Positions 15,828 to 22,316 of a stretch of 26,146 bases of DNA are shown one piece after another. This DNA is from SMAG-U1939 sp036376595 (GTDB lineage: Bacteria; Chloroflexota; Ktedonobacteria; Ktedonobacterales; JADMIN01). The position numbers and the translations under genes are program-made. Position 1 is the first letter of the stretch; each line of letters begins with the position of its first letter. The stretch covers positions 1-26,146 of the forward strand of contig DASVAA010000030.1 of assembly GCA_036376595.1 (NCBI GenBank). The letters are read 5' to 3'. The notes beneath the pieces were generated by a model. It saw only the letters and a program-made list of their open reading frames with translations, was not told the DNA's origin and did not search any database.

Positions 15828-16643
15828 CTACATTGGCAGCTCGAACTCGATGTCCATGCCGAAGCCGGCGGCCATCTTGATGATGTCCTCGCGCTGCTGC
15901 TTGACCATCGCGTAGTCGCGGGAGCGCAGGGCAGTGCTGGCCCAGGCGCGCTCGCGCGGCCGCCAGGTGATGTGCTGGATGTAGAGCGGCCACATCTCGC
16001 GGCTGATGCGCTCGATCTCGCGCTTCTGGCGCGGGGTGATGCGCTCGAGCAGCAACTTTTCATAGGCGACGCCGGAGCCGTGGTGGATGCCGTCGTCAAT
16101 CGCGATGCGGGTGCAGATCTCGGAGAGCACGGTGTTGGGTGTGGCGGCGGCAATCTGACGGAAGCGGGGGATCACCATGCCCTCGAAGGCGCACTGGAAG
16201 AGCCAGACCTTCTCCTCGACATTGTCGAGGTTCATGGTAAGATTGCCCAGCTTCTCCAGGTAGGGGTCCCATTCGCAGGTACCGCCGATCAGGTCGCTGA
16301 GGCGCATCCACGTCTCGCTGTGGCGGCTCTCGTCGTTGATCATCGTCGTGTAGTAGAGCCGCGCGTCCCAGTCGGGCGCGGCGGTGAAGAGCTGCGTGGC
16401 GCATTGCACGGCGATGATGTCGGCCTGGAGCTGCTGCGTGACCACGGAGCGCCACATGCTGTGCCGGCGGGCCTTTTTCTCCGGCGAGGCGTTGCTGCCC
16501 TCAGGGACCGGCGGGAGATCATTCCATGGCAGCGTCTTGATTTCCCACGCCTGCTTCTTCGCCAGCGTGTAGTAGCGCCGCATGCCGCTCTCGGTGGTTG
16601 CCTGCGCCACGCTCACGTTCGTCGTCTCGACATCAGTTGACAC
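15828..16643 (-). CDS. Ferritin-like di-iron protein, R2/oxygenase-like
   Basis: A 271-residue helical protein with paired metal-ligand motifs of the ferritin-like superfamily. Candidate ligands are Asp75 (QLQADII), Glu105 and His108 (NDESRHSE), Glu154 (AFEGMV), and Asp184 with His187 (DDGIHH). The spacing of about 30 residues within each pair fits an R2-type or AurF-type oxygenase bundle. An aspartate at 184 in place of the usual glutamate is unusual. I choose GTG at 16643 because AAGGGGG lies five bases upstream; ATG at 16658 is possible. Its partner downstream is the CrtI-like flavoprotein, so the two may act on the same substrate. A catalytic role in ribonucleotide reduction is unlikely without a large subunit nearby. 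Confidence 0.8.
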   Translation of the reverse strand: MSTDVETTNVSVAQATTESGMRRYYTLAKKQAWEIKTLPWNDLPPVPEGSNASPEKKARRHSMWRSVVTQQLQADIIAVQCATQLFTAAPDWDARLYYTTMINDESRHSETWMRLSDLIGGTCEWDPYLEKLGNLTMNLDNVEEKVWLFQCAFEGMVIPRFRQIAAATPNTVLSEICTRIAIDDGIHHGSGVAYEKLLLERITPRQKREIERISREMWPLYIQHITWRPRERAWASTALRSRDYAMVKQQREDIIKMAAGFGMDIEFELPM

Positions 16644-17122
16644 TCCGGCCCCCTTCATTGCCCGCCTGGGCGTCCGCCAGTTGCCCGCTTCGTCTCCGCA
16701 CGGCACGGCCCGCGCGGGTCCAACGCTGGTTGCCGCTCCCCCGCCGTGCCGGTGCGTCGCGCCGCGCACGCTCACGCGGCGCTCAGCCGTATGGCCGGTG
16801 CCGCCATTCTACCACGCTGCTGACGCGCTGTCATCCGCGCCCGGCCGATTATCCCAGGTGGCCCCTCCTTGCGCCAGGGGATCGGCGTCACAATAACATC
16901 ACAGATCGCCCGCCCGCGTCCAGAGCGCCGCGCGGTAGAGTCTGAGCTCTCGCATCGCGGTGCCTTCCGCATGATTGCGGCAACAAGTATACTGTTGCCA
17001 CACAGGGGTGTCGCGGCGCAAGCGTGCGGGGCGCGTGAAACAACGGCGAGCCGAGTCGCGGCGCAGAGGTGATGGCGCGCAGAGGTGGGCGGCGGCACAC
17101 AGCACCTAGACAGGATCACGCA
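16644..17122. other. Divergent intergenic region
   Basis: This 479-base gap separates the ferritin-like gene (- strand) from the unknown acidic-linker protein (+ strand). The clearest element is the dyad at 16979-16999. No small gene with a convincing ribosome binding site was seen; the open frames here lack protein character. Confidence 0.5.
16979..16999. promoter_or_regulatory. Dyad with a TATACT box on both strands
   Basis: GGCAACA and TGTTGCC are perfect 7-base arms around AGTATAC. The centre reads TATACT (16988-16993) on the + strand, and also TATACT on the - strand. It is therefore a candidate operator overlaid on a -10 box, possibly serving both divergent genes. The -35 match upstream on the + strand (TTCCGC, 16965-16970, 17-base spacing) is poor. 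Confidence 0.45.
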
Positions 17123-17860
17123 ATGGCAGCGGCGGGACCGGGAATGGGATCGGAAGCGGGAATTGGAGGGGAGATCTGGCCCGCGCAGATCGTCCACGTG
17201 AACGAAGATGGCTGGGTGCTGCTCAATCGCGGCAGAGGGCAGGGGGTGACGCTGGGCATGTGGCTGCTGGTGGTGGGCGACACGACGCGCGAGCTGCGCG
17301 ACTTGTTCGCGGGCGATACGCCGCCTGTGCGGCTGCGCATCCGGCGGACCTACGAGCTACTCGAAGTGGTGTATGCCGAGGAGCAGTGCGCGGTCGCCAT
17401 CGCCGCCCGCGTGCCGCGCGAGCGCCGCCCACAGTTCTACCGCGCGCCGGACGGTGAGCTGTTGGTCTGGGTGCCGCTCTCACCGGAGTACACCTGGCCG
17501 GCGGTGGTAGGAGCGGGCGCCACGGACGATGCTGGCGAGGATGCAGCATCCGACGCGCAGGACCCCGATCACGACCTCGACGACGGCGCGGCGGATGAGG
17601 GCCTGGATCGTGAGCCGGAGGCGGCTGACGAGGAATCGCTGGTCGATCAGCAGGACGACGATCGCTGGGAGCAGGCGCTGCCACTCAACGGGGTGGAGGT
17701 TGGCGATCTGGTGCTGCCGGCGATCCCGATCTCAGCGGCCGGCGGCGGTGGGGCAATGCCTGCTGCCACGGGCACCACACCCACGTCTACGCCGGTCGGG
17801 CATCAGGATACGCCCTTCGATTCCGGCCGCGATTACGACTGGCTCAAGCCCTCGTCATAG
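17123..17860 (+). CDS. Unknown protein with small beta domain and acidic linker
   Basis: I do not recognise a named family. The 245-residue product begins with a beta-rich domain (residues about 17-130). Its IVHVNEDGWVLLNRGRGQGVTLGMWLLVVG segment has the N-rG-x-GV-x-G-x-x-L-x-V pattern of small SH3- or OB-like barrels in some envelope and secretion proteins. Residues about 134-183 are very acidic (many Asp and Glu, nearly no Lys) and likely disordered. A short VGDLVLP segment follows, then a Gly/Thr/Pro-rich tail. No signal peptide or membrane segment is visible. ATG at 17123 has AGGA seven bases upstream; the frame is open to 17069. It converges on the amidase with a 6-base gap. Confidence 0.7.
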   Translation: MAAAGPGMGSEAGIGGEIWPAQIVHVNEDGWVLLNRGRGQGVTLGMWLLVVGDTTRELRDLFAGDTPPVRLRIRRTYELLEVVYAEEQCAVAIAARVPRERRPQFYRAPDGELLVWVPLSPEYTWPAVVGAGATDDAGEDAASDAQDPDHDLDDGAADEGLDREPEAADEESLVDQQDDDRWEQALPLNGVEVGDLVLPAIPISAAGGGGAMPAATGTTPTSTPVGHQDTPFDSGRDYDWLKPSS

Positions 17861-17866
17861 CGCGCT

Positions 17867-19441
17867 TCAGATCGTCGGCATGCCTGGATGCTCGCCGCTC
17901 GCCAGCGCGCTCGCCTCGATGGCACGCATCGCTGCCAGCGCCACGTGCTCGCGCCACGGTCGCGCCAGCACCTGCACGCCCACCGGCAGCCCGGCCGTGC
18001 CGCGCTCGGCTGCCCGCGCCGCCCGCAGCACCACGTCCGCCGAGCCTTTGCGGTCCGATTCCTCGCCCTGGCGCACGCGCGTGACGGGCACGATGCCCGC
18101 CGGATATCCCAGCACGTTGACGACGATTGCGTAGGCGCCGGCAGTAATCAGGTTCTTGCTGGCACCGTGGGGCAGCGCGGGCAGCGCGTGCGCCGGGCAG
18201 ACAACGAGGTCGAACGGGCCGCCATCGCCAGCGTCCAGCGCGGCGGCGAAGTCGTGCCGGTACGCCTGCTGCGCCGCGACGAGCTGCCAGAAGTGGTCGG
18301 TGTCGCGGCGGCCGAAGCAGCGCACGATGGCGCGCTGCTGGCGCTGGCCGGCGGCGGCGAGCAGTCCACCGAGCGCCACGATCGCGGGTCGCGGCAGGCT
18401 TGCCAGCAGCACCGTCTGCGCGATGCGGGGGTCCTTGGGGTCGCGGCCCATAAAGCGCCGGAGGCGCCGGGCGCCGTCGGCAGAGAAGATGCCGAAGAGC
18501 AGATCCGCCGCCTGCTGCATGCTTGGCGGCTGCCACTCCGTCACCTGCGCCCCGCGGCCCGCGAGCATGCCGGCTGCCTCCGTCACGGCGCGGCGCACGG
18601 CGGGCGCCACTGGCAGGATGCCGTCATCCGTGAAGTAGGCGACACGCAGCGCCGCGAGGTCCATCGCGGCGGGATCGCCCAGCGGGCGCGGTGGCTCGGC
18701 TGCCGGGTTGGTGCCACCGTTGAGGATGCCCAGCGCCAGGGCCACGTCGTCCACCGTGCGTGCCATCGGGCCGGCCTGCGAGGAGATCGCCGTCTGCCCC
18801 GGCGACATGCCGAAGTCGCTGAAGTCGGGGAGCCGGCCGGCGGTCGGGCGGATGCTACAAATGCCGCAGTACGCCGCGGGGACGCGCAGGCTGCCGGCGA
18901 TGTCGCTGCCCAGGCCCAGCGCCGAGCCGCCGGCCGCCAGGATCGCCGCCTCACCGCCGCTGCTGCCGCCGGGCGTGCGCGCCAGGTCCCACGGATTGTT
19001 GGTGCGGCCGTAGACGGGATTGTCGGTCTCGTTATAGAGCAGCACCTGCGGCACGTTGGTCTTGCCTAGCACAATCGCGCCCGCCGCGCGCAGCCGCGCG
19101 ACGTAGGAGTCATCGTCGGCCGCCAGGGTATGGGCGCGCGAGCGCAGGCCGTAGGTGGCGGGCGTGCCGGCGACGGCGAAGGCTTCTTTGATGGTGATCG
19201 GCACGCCGTGCAGCGGTCCCAGCGGCTCGCCGCGCGCCTGCCGCTCGTCGGCCGCACGGGCCTCGGCCCGCGCCTCGTCAAAGCGTGGCACGACGACGGC
19301 GTTGAGCGCGGGGTTGACGGCCTCGATGCGCGCGATGTGTACCTCGACCGCCTCTTGCGCCGTCAGCTCGCCGCGCGCGATGCGTCCCGCCAGCTCGGTT
19401 GCGCTGAGGTGCGTCAGCGCCTTCGCTTGTGTCGCGCTCAT
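17867..19441 (-). CDS. Amidase signature family hydrolase
   Basis: A 524-residue amidase-signature enzyme, hydrolysing an amide whose identity the sequence does not give. The Ser-cisSer-Lys triad is visible: Lys85 (ITIKEAF), cis-Ser160 in the Gly/Ser-rich loop TPGGSSGGEAA, and nucleophile Ser184 in SDIAGSLR, 24 residues later as is usual. The N-terminal helical segment (SATELAGRIARGELTAQEAVEVHIARIEAVNP) is typical of the family. It is not GatA: no gatB or gatC is nearby and the length and mid-section differ. ATG at 19441 has AGGTGAG upstream; a GTG at 19453 would clash with that site. Apparently a single-gene unit. Confidence 0.92.
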   Translation of the reverse strand: MSATQAKALTHLSATELAGRIARGELTAQEAVEVHIARIEAVNPALNAVVVPRFDEARAEARAADERQARGEPLGPLHGVPITIKEAFAVAGTPATYGLRSRAHTLAADDDSYVARLRAAGAIVLGKTNVPQVLLYNETDNPVYGRTNNPWDLARTPGGSSGGEAAILAAGGSALGLGSDIAGSLRVPAAYCGICSIRPTAGRLPDFSDFGMSPGQTAISSQAGPMARTVDDVALALGILNGGTNPAAEPPRPLGDPAAMDLAALRVAYFTDDGILPVAPAVRRAVTEAAGMLAGRGAQVTEWQPPSMQQAADLLFGIFSADGARRLRRFMGRDPKDPRIAQTVLLASLPRPAIVALGGLLAAAGQRQQRAIVRCFGRRDTDHFWQLVAAQQAYRHDFAAALDAGDGGPFDLVVCPAHALPALPHGASKNLITAGAYAIVVNVLGYPAGIVPVTRVRQGEESDRKGSADVVLRAARAAERGTAGLPVGVQVLARPWREHVALAAMRAIEASALASGEHPGMPTI

Positions 19442-19593
19442 GGTGTCTCTCACCTTTCCGTCGTTGCCACGCGCTCGGTCGTCGCTTGCGATTCCAGATG
19501 ACCACCTCGCCCCAAGAATCTACGCTTGCGCGTGTCTCCCATCCGGTCCGCCATGCGCAACGTACTTCCGCCTCGCAAGCAGACCTGCTTACG

Positions 19594-19606
19594 TCATACT
19601 GTATGA
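19594..19606. promoter_or_regulatory. Palindrome and -10-like box before the methyltransferase
   Basis: TCATACTGTATGA is a perfect 13-base palindrome. TATGAT (19602-19607), which overlaps it, is close to the -10 consensus and lies six bases before the ATG at 19614. If used, transcription would start at or next to the start codon, giving a leaderless mRNA with an operator on the -10 box. No strong -35 is seen. Confidence 0.4.
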
Positions 19607-19613
19607 TCGATAC

Positions 19614-20765
19614 ATGGCAGAGGCGGCAGCGGCGATGACCAACGCGGCGACGGCGAACACACAGCCGAGGCGAGCGCGCACCCCACGGCACAAGCAACCC
19701 GACCTCGCGCGCGCTTCGACAGTCGCCGGGGCGCCGCCCATGGAGGCGCTGGCGCCCTTTGCCGCCGCGTACGAGCATCAGGCCATCGGGCGCTCACTCG
19801 TCGTCCGCGCCGACTGCTTCGAGTGGCTGGGGGCGATCCCCGCCAATAGCCTGCATGCCATCATCACCGATCCACCGTATGGTGTCAAAGAGTACGACGC
19901 CGAGCAGATTGAGAAGCGGGCGAACGGGAGCGGCGGCATCTGGCGCATCCCGCCGTCCTTCGATGGCAACATGCGGGCGCCACTGCCGCGCTTCACGGCG
20001 CTCAACGCCCACGAGCGCGCGGTGCTCCAGCGGTTCTTTGCCGAGTGGGGGCGACTGGCGCTGCGTGCGCTGCGGCCAGGAGGACACGTCTTTCTCGCCA
20101 GCAACGCCTATCTGTCGCAGCTTGTGTTTGGGGCGCTGGTTGATGGTGGGCTGGAGTTTCGCGGCGAGCTGATTCGGCTGGTACGCACGCTACGGGGCGG
20201 CGACCGGCCCAAGAACGCCGAGCGCGAGTTCCCCGACGTCTGCTCGCTGCCGCGCGGCTGCTACGAGCCGTGGGGCATCTTCCGCAAGCCGCTGCCGCCG
20301 AAAATGACGGTTGGCGACTGCCTGCGCGAATTTCAGACGGGTGCGCTGAGGCGGCGCCCGGACGGCAAGCCGTTCAGCGACGTGCTGCTGAGCGGGCGGA
20401 CACCGCGGCGCGAGCGGACCATCGCCAACCATCCGAGCCTCAAGCCGCAGTCGCTGTTGCGCCAGCTCGTCTACGCCGCGCTGCCGTTGGGCGAGGGATT
20501 GATTGCCGATCCCTTCAGCGGCTCAGGCTCAACCATCGCCGCCGCCGAGGCCGTGGGGGCGCGCTCCATCGGCGTCGAGCGCTTCGCGGAGTACTACGCC
20601 ATGAGCCTGGATGCTATCCCGAAGCTGGCGGCGCTGAAGGTGGAGGTATCCGCTCAGCAGGAGCTTGTCGAGCTGGAGCGGGACATCGCGGCGCCGGCCG
20701 AGCAGCCCACGTTTGCGTTCAATGTAGCATGCATCGCGGCACCGATTGGAGCAAGGATGCCATGA
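19614..20765 (+). CDS. Orphan beta-class DNA methyltransferase (N4-cytosine/N6-adenine)
   Basis: A 383-residue DNA amino-methyltransferase. The catalytic motif TDPPYG (DPPY at residues 86-89) precedes the SAM-binding motif DPFSGSGST (299-307), the order of the beta class. The segment between them (about 100-280) contains the presumed target-recognition region. HPSLKPQSLLRQLV before the SAM motif is the usual motif X. It should methylate adenine or cytosine amino groups; the recognition site cannot be read from the sequence. No restriction endonuclease lies beside it, so it is probably regulatory or protective. The start is uncertain: ATG 19614 lacks a Shine-Dalgarno sequence, and ATG 19635 or ATG 19740 are alternatives because residues 1-42 look disordered. 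It overlaps the thioesterase gene by four bases. Confidence 0.88.
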   Translation: MAEAAAAMTNAATANTQPRRARTPRHKQPDLARASTVAGAPPMEALAPFAAAYEHQAIGRSLVVRADCFEWLGAIPANSLHAIITDPPYGVKEYDAEQIEKRANGSGGIWRIPPSFDGNMRAPLPRFTALNAHERAVLQRFFAEWGRLALRALRPGGHVFLASNAYLSQLVFGALVDGGLEFRGELIRLVRTLRGGDRPKNAEREFPDVCSLPRGCYEPWGIFRKPLPPKMTVGDCLREFQTGALRRRPDGKPFSDVLLSGRTPRRERTIANHPSLKPQSLLRQLVYAALPLGEGLIADPFSGSGSTIAAAEAVGARSIGVERFAEYYAMSLDAIPKLAALKVEVSAQQELVELERDIAAPAEQPTFAFNVACIAAPIGARMP

Positions 20766-21211
20766 CGCCAAACGATCCGGACTTTGCTGCGCGGGTGCGC
20801 GCCAGCTTTGGCCGCCAGCGCGTGATGGAGCTGATCGGGGCCGAGGTGACCGCCGTGGAGCCGGGCATGACGGAGATTGTGCTGCCGGTTCGGGACGACC
20901 TGACGCAACAACATGGCTTCGTGCATGCGGGCGTCGTCACGGCGATCGCCGACTCGGCCTGTGGCTACGCCGCGCTGAGCCTGATGCCGCCGGGCGTGGG
21001 GGTGCTGACCGTCGAGTTCAAGGTCAATTTGCTCAATCCAGCGGCAGGCGAGCGTCTGGTGGCGCGGGGACACGTGGTGAAGCCGGGGCGCACGATCATG
21101 GTTTGCACCGGCGAGGTGGCGGCTGAGCGAGCGGACGGCACGACGCAGACGGTCGCCATGATGCAGGCGACGATGATGGTCGTGCGCGACCGACCTGCGA
21201 TTATGGACTAG
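20762..21211 (+). CDS. PaaI-type hotdog-fold thioesterase
   Basis: A 149-residue single-domain hotdog protein that should hydrolyse acyl- or aryl-CoA thioesters. The family core is QQHGFVHAGVVTAIADSACGYAAL (residues 49-72), with His51-Gly52, His55 and Asp64 in the usual places, followed by the strand VEFKVNLLNPA. GRTIMVCTGEVAAE and VAMMQATMMVV are the later strands. ATG at 20762 overlaps the methyltransferase stop (ATGA) with AAGGA just upstream, so the two are coupled although no functional link is evident. It converges on the next gene. Confidence 0.9.
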   Translation: MTPNDPDFAARVRASFGRQRVMELIGAEVTAVEPGMTEIVLPVRDDLTQQHGFVHAGVVTAIADSACGYAALSLMPPGVGVLTVEFKVNLLNPAAGERLVARGHVVKPGRTIMVCTGEVAAERADGTTQTVAMMQATMMVVRDRPAIMD

Positions 21212-21238
21212 AAACGGTAGAACCTTCTCACGCCGCTT

Positions 21239-21823
21239 CTAGTCCTGCCCTGGCTGCTCGCCTATGTCAGGGACGAACGCGCTCGGCGGCTCTCGCGGCG
21301 CCAGCGCCGGGTCATTGGCGCGCACCGCCAGTGAGAGCGCGAATGCTCCCACCGCTAGCAGGGTTGCTACCACGACCACCAGCATACAGGCGCCCAGCCC
21401 TTCGACGAGCCGCAGCGGCAGCATCATGATCAACCGCTGCCGCGTGAGCGGCGCGAAGGTCGCTACGGCCAGCAGGTAGATCCCCAGCGCCCCAACCCAG
21501 GCCAGCGCCAACAGGACGATTCCCACGGCTGCCCGGACGAGCCGGATGGTAGGCGGAAAGCCCGTCTTGGATGCGCGAGCGGTGCCATCAGCCCCTTCAG
21601 CCGCAGCGGCCAGCGCTGGCTTGCCGCTCAGCCGCCAGCGCGCGCGCTGCACGCGCATCGCCGGCATGCCGTGCGCCCAGGTGCGGCCGCGCGAATCGCT
21701 GGCAGGGGGCGCTACCTCCACCGGGGTCGCTTTCGCCGGAGCCATCTCCGATCCGGCCTCGACTTCGGCTGCGGCCTCCTGGCCGATCTGCTGTATGTCG
21801 TCGGGTGGTTGTATCGCTGACAT
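21239..21823 (-). CDS. Two-helix membrane protein, unknown
   Basis: The 194-residue product has an Ala/Pro/Glu-rich, probably disordered N-terminal part (residues 1-90) and two strong hydrophobic helices at about residues 92-122 and 138-168, joined by a basic loop (LTRQRLIMMLPLR), then a short tail. No family is recognised. ATG at 21823 lacks a strong ribosome binding site, so the start could lie further in. It stands alone, convergent with the thioesterase gene. Confidence 0.65.
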   Translation of the reverse strand: MSAIQPPDDIQQIGQEAAAEVEAGSEMAPAKATPVEVAPPASDSRGRTWAHGMPAMRVQRARWRLSGKPALAAAAEGADGTARASKTGFPPTIRLVRAAVGIVLLALAWVGALGIYLLAVATFAPLTRQRLIMMLPLRLVEGLGACMLVVVVATLLAVGAFALSLAVRANDPALAPREPPSAFVPDIGEQPGQD

Positions 21824-22100
21824 CGCACCGTTTGCCGCCGGGGCCAGAGCGCATCGCCGGCATCCCCGCCGGCCGCGGTCCTACCCGTCCCTCACCGCAA
21901 GCGTATGCGCCCGGACGCCGGCCTGTCAACTCGTGCCCTGCTGGCGCGGGCAAGGTAGGTCTGAGCGCACCGGCACGGGGACGGGCACGCAACTTGCACG
22001 CTGGCTGCGCGGTATAGCCCGCGCGTCAGCGCATCGCGGCGTGGCACGCGGGCTGAGCGTGTGACCCCACAGCAAGCGGTAAACTCCGGAGGTATCTGCC
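21824..22100. other. Intergenic region
   Basis: A 277-base divergent gap. I see only the GGAGG (22088-22092) of the following small gene, and TTGCAC/TATAGC at about 21993-22017, too closely spaced to be a good promoter. Confidence 0.4.
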
Positions 22101-22316
22101 ATGCCGTTGAATGACGTCAGCTACGACCTGCTGTCCGTCCTGCAGAGCAAGCTGGACGCGATCGCGATCTACGAGCAGTACATCGAAGATGCCAAAGAAG
22201 CCGGAAACGCCCAGGTCGAGCAGCTCTTCGAGCAGATCAAGCAGCAGGACGAGCAGGCGGCCGAGAAGCTGACCAACACGCTCGAAACGATGGTCAAGAG
22301 TGGTCAGTTCCACTGA
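22101..22316 (+). CDS. Small two-helix protein, unknown
   Basis: A 71-residue soluble protein with GGAGG eight bases before ATG 22101. It should form two long helices (VSYDLLSVLQSKLDAIAIYEQYIEDAKEAG and NAQVEQLFEQIKQQDEQAAEKLTNTLETMV). The pattern recalls half of a ferritin-like bundle (compare the AIYEQYIEDA segment), and two copies could make a four-helix bundle. However, no ExxH metal motif is present, so iron binding is doubtful. Its stop abuts the stop of the convergent O-antigen-ligase-like gene with no gap (TGATCA shared at 22314-22319). Confidence 0.8.
   Translation: MPLNDVSYDLLSVLQSKLDAIAIYEQYIEDAKEAGNAQVEQLFEQIKQQDEQAAEKLTNTLETMVKSGQFH

Noticed and set aside
14683..15915. Antisense open frame across the FAD oxidoreductase
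   Set aside because: Composition is that of a shadow and the opposite strand has clear FAD-binding motifs.
17888..19069. 393-codon antisense open frame across the amidase
   Set aside because: The amidase triad is on the other strand; this frame has no recognisable motif.
17867..19441. GatA subunit of Asp/Glu-tRNA amidotransferase
   Set aside because: No gatB or gatC nearby, and the middle region and length fit a general amidase better.
19614..20765. Restriction-modification system
   Set aside because: Only the methyltransferase is present; flanking genes are an amidase and a thioesterase.
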